A stretch of DNA of 64,000 nt from JAJRXR01 sp041987545 (GTDB lineage: Bacteria > Planctomycetota > Phycisphaerae > Phycisphaerales > UBA1924). Made by a program: the position numbers and the translations under genes. The DNA is taken from contig JBHIWH010000004.1 in the NCBI GenBank assembly GCA_041987545.1, forward strand, positions 124,001-188,000. Direction: 5' to 3'. The notes beneath the pieces are model-generated. The model ran no database searches. It saw only the letters and a list, made by a program, of their open reading frames with translations, and was not told the origin of the DNA. Shown here piece by piece: positions 41,922 through 53,352 of the stretch. Within the stretch, counting starts at the first letter, position 1, and the number at the start of each line of letters is the position of its first letter.

Positions 41922-43421
41922 GTGAGCCCGCAGGATCACAGCGCGATGGACCTGGGCGCGTCGCTCCGCGAGGCCGATCGCCTCCGGGTCAGCGGGCGCC
42001 CGGACGAGGCGTTGGCGATCGCGAAGAAGGCGGCCTCCAGGCACCCGAGGTCCCCCGAGGCGCAGTACACGCTGGGCGTGACGTACCAGTCGCTGCGTCG
42101 GCTGAACAAGTCGCTGCTGCACCTGAAGAAAGCCGTGCGGATGGCGCCGCGGCAGGCAGGCTTCCGCGCGGCGCTGTGCGGCGCGTTGAGCCGATCGGGC
42201 AAGCCGGACGAGGCGCTGCGCGAGGCCCGCAAGGCCCTGGAGATCGAGCCGGGGAACGTGACCGCGACGATGTTCCTCGAGAGCACGCTCCGCTCGCTCG
42301 GGCGGTTCGACGAGGCGCTGGAGCTGCTGGAGCGCGCGACGGCCGAGCCCGGCGCGCCGGCGAGCCTGCTCAACGCGCGTTCGAAGGCCCTGCGGGCGCT
42401 GGGGCGGCATGAGGACTCGGCCGCGATCTCGCGTGGGCTGCTGGCGCGCGATTCCCTGGGCGCCCGCGACCGGGTGACGGCGCTGTTCGATCTGGCCGCG
42501 GCGCTGGACCGGCTCGGGGAGTACGACGACGCGTGGGACGCGATCGAGGAGGCCAACCGCCTGCACGGTGGGGTGTACAACCCCGAGGCCGCGACCGCCC
42601 TGTGCGACGAGGTCATCCGCGTCTGGACCCGAGCCAGGCTCGATTCGCTGCCCTCCTCCGGGCTGGACGCGCCGACGCCCGTGTACATCGTGGGGATGCC
42701 CCGGTCGGGGACGACGCTCGTCGAGCAGATCATCGCGGCGCACCCGAGGGGCGCGGGGGTCGGCGAGCGGATGCACATGCCCGCGGCCGAGCGGGAGTTG
42801 CTGGTCACGTCGATGGAGACGCCCGGCCTTGAGGCGGCACTGGGGCGCCTGAGCCAGGGCACGCTGCGCAAACGGGCGGGCGAGATCTTGACTGAGATGC
42901 TGGAGCTGGCCCCGGGGCGGGGCGTGTCGCGCGTCGCCGACAAGCAGATGACCAACGTGTGGCGCCTCGGGCTGGTGTCGCTGCTGCTGCCCGGGGCGCG
43001 AGCGGTTTCCTGCACGCGGCACCCCTTGGACACGATCGTCTCGTGTTACTTCCAGGACTTCGGCGAGCCGACGAACCTGGGGTACGTGTACAGCCTGGAG
43101 CACCTGGCCCATGAGTTGCGGCTCACGCGGCGCCTGGCCGAGCACTGGACGCGGGTGGCTCCGCTGCCGATCCACGAGGCGCCCTACGAGGCGCTGATCG
43201 ACAACGCCGAGGCGCAGACCCGGGCGCTCGTGGAGTTCCTGGGGCTGGAATGGGACGACGCGTGCCTGTCGTTCCACGAGGCGAAGCGGGCGGTGATCAC
43301 GCTCTCGTTCGACCAAGTGCGCAAGCCGATCTACCGCTCGTCGGTCGGGCGGTGGAAGAACTACGAGGGGCGCCTGGGCCCGGCGATCGACGCGCTGGGC
43401 GACCTGCTCGACGGCGCCTGA
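41922..43421 (+). CDS. TPR repeat sulfotransferase family protein
   Basis: A 499-residue protein. Residues 1 to about 240 are TPR repeats (DEALAIAKKAASRHPRSPEAQY, KSLLHLKKAVRMAPRQAGFRAA, DEALREARKALEIEPGN, DEALELLERATAEPG). The C-terminal half is a sulfotransferase: PAPS 5'-phosphosulfate loop GMPRSGTTLVEQ (258-269), the 3'-phosphate motif RHPLDTIVSCYFQDF and a final SVGRWKNYEGRL. Relatives sulfate proteins or glycans; the TPRs should bind a protein partner. GTG start at 41922; ATG 41946 is an alternative. Cytoplasmic by sequence. Confidence 0.88.
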   Translation: MSPQDHSAMDLGASLREADRLRVSGRPDEALAIAKKAASRHPRSPEAQYTLGVTYQSLRRLNKSLLHLKKAVRMAPRQAGFRAALCGALSRSGKPDEALREARKALEIEPGNVTATMFLESTLRSLGRFDEALELLERATAEPGAPASLLNARSKALRALGRHEDSAAISRGLLARDSLGARDRVTALFDLAAALDRLGEYDDAWDAIEEANRLHGGVYNPEAATALCDEVIRVWTRARLDSLPSSGLDAPTPVYIVGMPRSGTTLVEQIIAAHPRGAGVGERMHMPAAERELLVTSMETPGLEAALGRLSQGTLRKRAGEILTEMLELAPGRGVSRVADKQMTNVWRLGLVSLLLPGARAVSCTRHPLDTIVSCYFQDFGEPTNLGYVYSLEHLAHELRLTRRLAEHWTRVAPLPIHEAPYEALIDNAEAQTRALVEFLGLEWDDACLSFHEAKRAVITLSFDQVRKPIYRSSVGRWKNYEGRLGPAIDALGDLLDGA

Positions 43422-43461
43422 GCGGGGGTCGGGACGACCGATCTCTCGTACGAACCACCCT

Positions 43462-44358
43462 CTAGAAGGACCAGGCCAGGTCCATCGAGAGTGTGACCTC
43501 GGAGCCGCGACCGGCCAAGGCCTTTCCGCCGTCGGCCAGGTCGATGTAGTCGGCGCCGAGTGTGATGACGGGCCAGGCGCCGCCCGGGTCCAGGACGAGG
43601 CGGGCGCCGACGCTGACGTACCCAAGCGTCTTGTCGCCCGCGGGCGTCTCGTAGTAGTCCGAGAGGCTGATGCCGACCTCGACGGGCGCGGAGACGGAGA
43701 CGTCGCCGATGTGCGTGGCGCCGACCTCCCAGGTGGGCTCGATGCCGAGCGAGAGGAAGACGCCCGCGCTGGAGCCCCCGTCGGCGCCGTCGGGCCCGAC
43801 CTCGAAGGCGACGAGCACGGCGGGGTTGATGGTGAGATGCTCGAAGCGCTCGCCGTAGAGACCGGAGTCGTCGAGGGCGAGGGCGAGCGAGAACTCGTGG
43901 ATGCGGGAGAAGTCGCCCGTGGGCGAGAGGTACTCGGTGAACGCGGCCCGCCCGGCGAAGCGGCCGCACGCCAGCTCGATGCCGGCGTAGAGGTCCAGCT
44001 CGTAGAACCGGTCGCCGATCGAGCCGCCGTCGGCCAGGTCGTGCACGCGGAGGTCGGCCCAGAGGCCGGCGAAGACAGAGGCGTCGACACGATCGCCGTC
44101 GTGGACGAGGTAGGCGGCCTCGAGGCCGGGCTGGAGGCTCGCCCGGTCGTTGCGCTGGGCGATGCCGCGGAAGTAGTAGTCGCTGGCGAGGGTGAGGCTG
44201 AGCGAGACCGAGAGGCGGTCGTCGGGCGCCCCGCCGGGCTGGGAATCGGGCTGGGCGCCGGGCTGATTCCCCGGCCGGGACGCGGCCGGGCCGTACTGCT
44301 GCTCGAACGTCGTGATCGCCGGCGGGTCGGGCGGCGGCTCGAGCTGGGGTCCGAACAT
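43462..44358 (-). CDS. TorF-like outer-membrane beta-barrel, no signal peptide seen
   Basis: A 298-residue protein whose part from about residue 50 is alternating beta strands: LSLTLASDYYFRGIAQRND, the hallmark start of TorF-type putative porins (TIGR02001-like), then repeated pairs such as RFYELDLYAGIELA, HEFSLALALDDS and a terminal VTLSMDLAWSF with aromatic final residue, as expected for BAM recognition. The first 45 residues are Pro/Gln-rich and there is no hydrophobic signal segment, nor one in upstream frames to 44470. Either the start is misread, a frameshift hides the signal, or it is exported unusually. Confidence 0.75.
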   Translation of the reverse strand: MFGPQLEPPPDPPAITTFEQQYGPAASRPGNQPGAQPDSQPGGAPDDRLSVSLSLTLASDYYFRGIAQRNDRASLQPGLEAAYLVHDGDRVDASVFAGLWADLRVHDLADGGSIGDRFYELDLYAGIELACGRFAGRAAFTEYLSPTGDFSRIHEFSLALALDDSGLYGERFEHLTINPAVLVAFEVGPDGADGGSSAGVFLSLGIEPTWEVGATHIGDVSVSAPVEVGISLSDYYETPAGDKTLGYVSVGARLVLDPGGAWPVITLGADYIDLADGGKALAGRGSEVTLSMDLAWSF

Positions 44359-44469
44359 GCGGCGTCTCCGGGCGCGAGGCCCGGGGGCGGTGATCGGACG
44401 TTGAAAGCCCGTGATCCAGCCGCGGTGGGCGGAATCACGATGAACGAGGCCCGGCGGGGGGGCCCGCGG

Positions 44470-46362
44470 CTAGCCCGGGCAGCCCTCGGCGAACGCGGTC
44501 AGGAATGCCAGGACGTCGCTGAAGTCCCAGACGCCGAAGGCGGGGGCCAGGTCGGCGGCGGGGTGCATCGCGTTGAAGAGGTTCAGGAACGCGAGCACGT
44601 CGTCGAAGTTGAGGGCGCCGGGCACAACGATGTCGGCGACGGTGCAGGGCGTGCCCTCCTGGGCCTCCTGGGCGCCGATGTCGATGACGTCCCCGGGCCC
44701 GACGCCGGTGTTCGGCGTGCCGCCGTCGTTGACGAAACGAGACTGGAACTCCGAGTTGGAGTAGTCGCGTGGCAGGGGCTCGGCGGTGTCGCCGTCGTCG
44801 TCGGCGTCGACGACGTCCGTCGCCGCCAGGGCGTTGGAGCCCGCGTCGCGCGCGGGCGAGCCGGGGGCGAGGTCGTAGAGCGCGAACGCCTCGTCGGAGA
44901 ACATCGGGTCGGCGTCGAGGTTGCCGGGCCCCGGGTATGTCGCGAGTTCGGGGAAGATCGAGTAGCCGGTCGTCGTCAGCGGCACGGAAGCGCTGGCGAA
45001 GTCCGCGTTCTCGTTGCCCCAGACGATGGAGTTGTACAGGATGATCTGGGGGGCGCCGGGGGCGGCGACGCCCCGGACGCCGTTGACCACTCCGCCGGTG
45101 TTGTCCGCGATCGTACACGAGCGGATGTCGATGGTGGTCTGGACGCCGGCGGAGCCCGCGTCGGCCGCGTCGATGCCGCCCGAGCCGGCGGGGTCGAGGG
45201 CGAAGTTGTTGTAGATGATCGAGTTGGAGAGGTTGAGGGTGACGCTCGGGACGCCGTCGAGGACGAAGAGGGAGCGGGCGGAGATCGCGGCGCCGTGGTC
45301 GGCGCTGTTGCGTTCGAAGCCCGACTGCACGACGCTGGCGACGGAGATCTCCTCGTCGCTGTCGCTGAAGACGAGCAACCCCCCCCCGCGGGAGTCGGCG
45401 TCGTTGCTCTCGAACCTGCAGGCGACGAATGTGGCCTCGCCGCCGACCACGCACGCGCCCGCGCCGTCGGTGGCGGTGTTGCGCACGATCCGGCCGTTGG
45501 TCATTGTGACCGAGGCGCCCCCCGTGACGAACACGCCGCCCCCCTGGCCGAGCGCGGAGTTGTCGTCGGGGTGGGCGCGGAGGAAGGTCGCGACCGCGCC
45601 ATCGGTCGCGTAGATGCCGCCCCCGTTGGCATCGGCGCGGTTCTGGCGGATATCGCCGATGCCCGCGCCGAATCCGCCCACGTAGTCGAGCGTGCCGCCC
45701 TCGATGGCGATGGCCCCGCCGTTGGTGGCCGAGTTCCCACTGCTGAAGTTGCAGTTGGTGGTGATGACGTCGGCGTCGTCGATGTGCATGGCGCCGCCGT
45801 CGGCGCCCGCGTCGTTGCCCCTGAATACGCAGTTCTCGAAGGTGGGCGAGGATCCCGGCAGGCAGGCGACGCCGCCGCCGTCGAAGGTCGCGTCGTTGAA
45901 CGAAAAGCCGCAGAACGTGAAGTGGGGCGAGGCGCCCGAGTTGATGACGGCGCCGGCGCCGAAGACGGCGTTGCACTGTGTGAAGCTGACGTCGTCGAGC
46001 GTGGGCGAGGCGCCGACGCCGAACACCGCGCCGCCCCCGAGCGCGTTGTCGCCGCCCCGGATCGTCACCTGCTCAAGGACCGAGCCGGGCCCCTCGCCCG
46101 AGGTGAAGAGTACGCCCGGGCCGGCGGGCGGCTCGATGATGATCTGATCGTTGGGCTCCGTGCCGCGGACGGTGATCGCTTTGCCGTCGAAGTCGATTCC
46201 CTCCGGGTAGATCCCCGGCGAGACGACGACGACGTCGCCCTGGTTGGCGGCGTCGATCGCGGCCTGGATGGTCGGGTACTGCGACGGGACGAGCCGGTCG
46301 ATCGCGGACGCGGGGCCGGCCAGAGACGCCGCGCACGCGAGGGCGGCCAAGAGTTGCTTCAT
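44470..46362 (-). CDS. Exported right-handed beta-helix protein with GC-type dockerin tail
   Basis: A 630-residue exported protein with signal peptide MKQLLAALACAASLAGPASA. PSQYPTIQAAIDAANQGDVVVVSPGIY is the standard cap of a right-handed parallel beta-helix; the repeats that follow are GGG-containing turns with Asn/Thr ladders (GGGAVFGVGASPTL, DGGGVACLPGSSPTFENC, DGGAMHI). This is the polymorphic-outer-membrane or pectate-lyase-like fold. The C-terminus carries the paired tail ALNFDDVLAFLNLFNAMHP then VWDFSDVLAFLTAFAEGCP. Expected on the cell surface; binding or enzymatic role unknown. Tandem with another tailed gene to its right. Confidence 0.88.
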   Translation of the reverse strand: MKQLLAALACAASLAGPASAIDRLVPSQYPTIQAAIDAANQGDVVVVSPGIYPEGIDFDGKAITVRGTEPNDQIIIEPPAGPGVLFTSGEGPGSVLEQVTIRGGDNALGGGAVFGVGASPTLDDVSFTQCNAVFGAGAVINSGASPHFTFCGFSFNDATFDGGGVACLPGSSPTFENCVFRGNDAGADGGAMHIDDADVITTNCNFSSGNSATNGGAIAIEGGTLDYVGGFGAGIGDIRQNRADANGGGIYATDGAVATFLRAHPDDNSALGQGGGVFVTGGASVTMTNGRIVRNTATDGAGACVVGGEATFVACRFESNDADSRGGGLLVFSDSDEEISVASVVQSGFERNSADHGAAISARSLFVLDGVPSVTLNLSNSIIYNNFALDPAGSGGIDAADAGSAGVQTTIDIRSCTIADNTGGVVNGVRGVAAPGAPQIILYNSIVWGNENADFASASVPLTTTGYSIFPELATYPGPGNLDADPMFSDEAFALYDLAPGSPARDAGSNALAATDVVDADDDGDTAEPLPRDYSNSEFQSRFVNDGGTPNTGVGPGDVIDIGAQEAQEGTPCTVADIVVPGALNFDDVLAFLNLFNAMHPAADLAPAFGVWDFSDVLAFLTAFAEGCPG

Positions 46363-46479
46363 GCGTGTGTCCCTCCGGGGCCGAGCGTACCGGCGCCCGC
46401 CGTGGCCGCCAACGGCGAGGCGTCCGCCCCCTCTCTGCGCTCCGCGGGCGGATCTCTCAGGCGGGACCGGGCGTCCGGG

Positions 46480-49221
46480 TCAGGGGCAGCCGGCGCCGAA
46501 GGCGGTCAGGAAGGCCAGGACGTCGGAGAAGTTGAACACGCCGACGGGCTCGGCGAGGTCGGCCGCCGGGTCCATCGCGCCGAAGGCGGTCAGGTACGCC
46601 AGCACGTCGGAGAAATCGAGGACGCAGAACGGCTCGGCGAGGTCGGCGGGGCAGCCGCTGTACCGGATCAGCACCGACGCGCCGTCCACGACGAGGCTCC
46701 AGCCCGCCGGCAGAGAGACGAGATTGAAGTCGTAGGTCGGGAGGCCGGCCGTCGCGTCGATGATCTCGATCTCGACGCAGCTCTCGGGGTCGAAGCCCGG
46801 GTCCTGGGAGACGATGAGCGATCCGAGGAGGCTGCTTGCGTCGCCGTCGAGCAGGGTGATCTTGTCCGCCTCGCCCGTGTCCGTGACGCGGAGGTTGATC
46901 TGTCCCGTGACCTCCTGGTGCACCCGGTGGATGAAGACCTGCTCGGCGGTGGGCGTGGGCCCGGGCACGAGCGGGCCGTCGATGATCGTGACGGTCGTGT
47001 TGGGGAACGCGAGCGCGGTGTCCCCGTCGAGCTGGAGGTAGCCGGACACGAACAGGTTGGTGTTCGAGTTGAAGACGGCGCCGTCCTCGATGATCGTCCA
47101 GCTTCCGAGCCGCAGGGCGCCGGGGAGGTTGGGGATGAACTGGACCTCGGACCCGGCCTCGAACACGTTCGGGAGCGCCTCGGTCCCGCCGTTGAGACGC
47201 AGGGAGTTGAAGGCGTTGCCCACCTGGAGCAGCGCGCCGTCGGCGAGCCGGAGGGGTGACGAGAGGATGGAGTGGTCGGTGATGTCGAGCGTCTCGTGGA
47301 CGGCGACGCGGTCGGGCCCGGAGATCTTGACCTCGGTGGCGGGGAAGTCGGCGCCGCGGAGTTCGAGGTGGTCGAGGTTGTACTCGTCGTCGGCGGAGAG
47401 GAAGACGGCCAGCTCGCCGCCCTGGTCGATCAGGACCGGGCCCTCGACGGGCGTGAGCGGGTCGCCCGTGATGGCCTGCGCCGCGATCGTGAGCTTGGCG
47501 CCGATGTCCAGCAGCTGCCCGGAGGGGAACGCGGGGTCGATGTCGAAGACGCCGCTGGGCATGTTGACGTCGGTGTCGTCGGTGACCTCGGCGACGAAGC
47601 TGATGAGCTGGATGGTCCCTTCGCCGGTGAGCTGGCCGCCGTCGAGCGTGAGCTCCGAGAACTGGAGCGTGCTGTTCTTGCCGACGTCGATCACGCCGCC
47701 GGGCTTGGTGGCAGCGGAGAAGATGTAGCTGGTCCCGACGCCGAAGGAGTTCACGTCGCCCACGACCTCCACGGTGTCGCCGGTGACCGTGCAGAACGGC
47801 AGGATGTTCATCTCCCCGCCGATCGCCCACGAGTCGGCGTCGACGTTGACGATCAGCGTGCTGCCCTCGCGGAGCGTGACGATGCCGTCGTACTGGTCCG
47901 CGGGCCCGATCCCGCCCGGGTCGATCTGGCCTGGGTTGAGTGTCAGGATGAAGCCCGCGCCGATGTCCGTGTTGGTGGCCGACGCGAACCCGTCCGCCTC
48001 GAACCCGTCCCAGTCGAACCAGTCGAACGAGCCGAAGCCGTCGCCGATGGTGACGTCGGCCTGGATAAGAACGGTGTTTGATGCCGCCCCGACGAAGTCG
48101 AGCGTGTCGGCGGGGAGAGATGCGGGGACGCGGAACACGATCGTCGAGCCGGCCATGTCGATGCTCGAGCCGGGAAAGAACGTCGCCGGCGCGTTGAGGA
48201 TGAGGAGGGACGGGAACTCCCCCGGAGTGTCGCCGTCGTCCACGAGCACGCGGCAGGTGGCGCCGAAGTTCGTCTCGGCGTCAAGTCGGAGAATGGCGCC
48301 GGGCACAACATTCATCCTGCCGGTGAGCGTGAACTCCGCGCCGGAGATGACGCTCGCGTTGCCGTCCCCGCCGACGTCGCCCGTGTCGCAACAGACCTGC
48401 AGTACGTTGCCGTTGGGGTTCGGACTCCCGGCGTAGAACCAGGGCTCGTCGAAGGAGAGCTCCCCCCCGTTGGCGATCAGGATCGGCCCGTTCAGGATGG
48501 CGTCTGACAGGTCGGCGGTGATGCGGAGGTAACCGCCGATGGCGCTCAGCCGGCCGTCCTCGCTCAGCCCGTCGAGGTCGATGGCGGCGGTGTTGCCCGG
48601 GCTGGGCCGAACCCACAGCTCTCCCCCGTCGTCGGCGATGATCTCGCCGTCGTTGATCGCGGTCGCGGCGCCAAAGATCCGGAGTTCGCCGGCGCCCCCG
48701 ACGCCGCCCTCGGGCGTGATCGTGAGCAGGTCGTCCACCTCGGCGACGGCCCCGTCGTTCAGCCGCAGCCAGCTCATCCCGGTGAGGCCCGCGTCGCCGA
48801 GCGTGAGGTCGTCGGTGTCGAAGTCGGAGTTGCCGGACGCGCCCTCGGGCCAGACTTCCAGCTTGGCGCCCTCGACGATCCATGTCGGCCCCCGGACGAC
48901 GAGCTGGTGCGAGCCGTACGGACCCGACGTGAACACATCCATGTTGCTGATCATGTCCAGCGCGCCGACCTCGATGTCGCGCGACAGGTACGCCGTCTTG
49001 ATCGGCGGGTTGAGGATCCCGAGGAACGCGCGGTCTACCGGGGCGGCGGGCCAGCCCGGCTGGTCCCAGGCGCCGTTGACCGACCAGTCGTCGCCCGTGC
49101 CCTCCCAGATGAAGTCGAAGAGCGGGCCCGGCGCCCCGGGCGCGAGACCGGTGGACGCGGCGCACGCGGCGCCCAGACTCAGCCAACGACACCGGCCGAC
49201 GCCCGACGGACAACTGCTCAT
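46480..49221 (-). CDS. Large exported beta-rich protein with GC-type dockerin tail
   Basis: A 913-residue protein beginning with a weak signal-like segment (CRWLSLGAACAASTGLAPGA). FDFIWEGTGDDWSVNGAWDQ near the start is the sequence type that opens autotransporter-like beta-solenoids in planctomycetes, and the long body consists of strands with GGELWVRPS, GGYLRI, GGELAVFL-type turns, suggesting an extended solenoid. The last 60 residues are the paired tail VLDFSDVLAYLTAFGAMDP and VFNFSDVLAFLTAFGAGCP after a CPADLAEP linker. Expected surface or secreted structural protein. 117 bases from the next tailed gene, so possibly one transcript. Confidence 0.85.
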   Translation of the reverse strand: MSSCPSGVGRCRWLSLGAACAASTGLAPGAPGPLFDFIWEGTGDDWSVNGAWDQPGWPAAPVDRAFLGILNPPIKTAYLSRDIEVGALDMISNMDVFTSGPYGSHQLVVRGPTWIVEGAKLEVWPEGASGNSDFDTDDLTLGDAGLTGMSWLRLNDGAVAEVDDLLTITPEGGVGGAGELRIFGAATAINDGEIIADDGGELWVRPSPGNTAAIDLDGLSEDGRLSAIGGYLRITADLSDAILNGPILIANGGELSFDEPWFYAGSPNPNGNVLQVCCDTGDVGGDGNASVISGAEFTLTGRMNVVPGAILRLDAETNFGATCRVLVDDGDTPGEFPSLLILNAPATFFPGSSIDMAGSTIVFRVPASLPADTLDFVGAASNTVLIQADVTIGDGFGSFDWFDWDGFEADGFASATNTDIGAGFILTLNPGQIDPGGIGPADQYDGIVTLREGSTLIVNVDADSWAIGGEMNILPFCTVTGDTVEVVGDVNSFGVGTSYIFSAATKPGGVIDVGKNSTLQFSELTLDGGQLTGEGTIQLISFVAEVTDDTDVNMPSGVFDIDPAFPSGQLLDIGAKLTIAAQAITGDPLTPVEGPVLIDQGGELAVFLSADDEYNLDHLELRGADFPATEVKISGPDRVAVHETLDITDHSILSSPLRLADGALLQVGNAFNSLRLNGGTEALPNVFEAGSEVQFIPNLPGALRLGSWTIIEDGAVFNSNTNLFVSGYLQLDGDTALAFPNTTVTIIDGPLVPGPTPTAEQVFIHRVHQEVTGQINLRVTDTGEADKITLLDGDASSLLGSLIVSQDPGFDPESCVEIEIIDATAGLPTYDFNLVSLPAGWSLVVDGASVLIRYSGCPADLAEPFCVLDFSDVLAYLTAFGAMDPAADLAEPVGVFNFSDVLAFLTAFGAGCP

Positions 49222-49326
49222 GGTGGCTCCCCTTCCTCCCAGGCCGGACGGGCCCGGGCGCCCCCCGGAGGGCGATCCGGAGCCTACTGGGGGCGATATT
49301 CTCGGACAAGCGGCGTCCGGGCATTC

Positions 49327-49340
49327 GCTAATACATTAGC
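49327..49340. promoter_or_regulatory. Palindrome between the dockerin gene and aconitase
   Basis: GCTAAT (49327-49332) and ATTAGC (49335-49340) form a near-contiguous palindrome with a 2-base centre, in a markedly AT-rich stretch (49321-49390) otherwise rare here. It lies 87 bases before acnA. A candidate operator for a redox, iron or carbon regulator; identity unknown. Confidence 0.45.
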
Positions 49341-49426
49341 ATTGATGATCGAAACGGTAATCTTGATTGACTTGATTCATGCTGATTGGGCGACGATCCT
49401 TCTCCTGAGCACCCAGGAGCCCCGCC

Positions 49427-52273
<2,847 letters not shown>

Positions 52274-52291
52274 GGCCAGAGGGCACACGGC

Positions 52292-53212
52292 TCACGGCGG
52301 CTCGTGCGGGCTCCAGGAGGTCCGCCGGTTCTTGTAGTCGATCAGGACGACGAACCCGTCGAGCGCGCCGCTGCCCAGGAGGCCCGCCCAGCGCTCGTTC
52401 CACGAGGCGCCGACGGCGTGCTCGTAGAACACCGCCGGCACCGCGTCCAGGCGGACGCCCCAGAGCTCGATCCACTCGACCAGGCCCGTCCGGATCGTGA
52501 ACGGCCCCGTTGAGCCCATGGCCCCCCGGACGCGCGTCTCCCGCCCGTCCAGCAGGTCCCCTTCTTGCACCGCGTGCGCGTGGAAGGTGATCACCCGCGT
52601 GGCGCCGGTGTCGAGCAGGAACTCGCCCCGCTCCCCCTCGTAGACCACATCGACCACCGGCAGCCCCTCGCCGACGCGCATCGGGACCCAGCCGGCGTCG
52701 GCGAAGCCGCCGGCGTCCGGGTCGTAGACCTCCACGCGGTGTGCGCGCGCGTCGATGAGGAAGACGAGCCGCTCGAAAATGGGTTGGCCGATGATCCCGA
52801 TGACGCGCAACCGCGGGAACCGCGAGAGGTCGATCCCGCCGAACTCGGCGTCGTCGATCGTCGCGGGCCCGAGCGACAGCGACGGGACGCGGTATCGCGT
52901 GAACTCCTCGAGCTCGCCCGAGGCGCCCCGGTTCAGTCCGCCGCCCACCGCCTCAAACCCGAGCCGCTCGGCGAGCTTGGTGTCGATGCAGTTCATCCCC
53001 GCGCCCGTGTCGAGGATGAACCAGCCCTCCTCCAGACCGGCGAGCGTCGCCTTGATCAGCAGCTGGCCCGTGGCCGCGCGGCGCATCTCGACGGCGTGCG
53101 CCGCCCCGGGCTCGAACCGGACGTCCGCCCGCGCGGTCCCCGCCGCGACGCACACCAGGGCCACGAGCACCACCCTCGATACCGCCGCCATTGTCCATCG
53201 GATCGAGCGCAT
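52292..53212 (-). CDS. Exported protein with two retropepsin-like aspartic protease motifs
   Basis: A 306-residue exported protein; signal peptide hydrophobic core AAVSRVVLVALVCVAAGTARA. Two aspartic protease motifs occur: GWFILDTGAGMNCID (Asp68) and GEFLLDTGATRVITF (Asp201), 133 residues apart, each beginning a similar DTGA unit, with RVIGIIGQPIF as a flap-like hydrophobic-hydrophobic-Gly segment after the first. The layout suggests a single-chain pepsin-like pair of half domains or two retropepsin-like domains. Activity outside the cytoplasm is inferred. Convergent with acnA. Confidence 0.8.
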   Translation of the reverse strand: MRSIRWTMAAVSRVVLVALVCVAAGTARADVRFEPGAAHAVEMRRAATGQLLIKATLAGLEEGWFILDTGAGMNCIDTKLAERLGFEAVGGGLNRGASGELEEFTRYRVPSLSLGPATIDDAEFGGIDLSRFPRLRVIGIIGQPIFERLVFLIDARAHRVEVYDPDAGGFADAGWVPMRVGEGLPVVDVVYEGERGEFLLDTGATRVITFHAHAVQEGDLLDGRETRVRGAMGSTGPFTIRTGLVEWIELWGVRLDAVPAVFYEHAVGASWNERWAGLLGSGALDGFVVLIDYKNRRTSWSPHEPP

Positions 53213-53352
53213 CGTCGGACTCCCAGACCCCACCCGGGTACCGGCGCTGGTCGGGGCGGTTGCACCGCGCCACGCCGGCCCGCGTGGGGCTTGGGTCGGA
53301 CACGAATCCGTGGTCACCGCTCCGCGGTCTCTGGGTACACTCGACCCGTCCG

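Noticed and set aside
46490..46640. A direct DNA repeat that could be a mobile element
   Set aside because: The repeated stretch simply encodes the two homologous halves of the dockerin-like tail; similar DNA occurs at the ends of the other tailed genes.
43711..47259. A 1182-codon plus-strand open frame over the porin and dockerin genes
   Set aside because: Antisense of three genes with recognisable domains; low-complexity translation.
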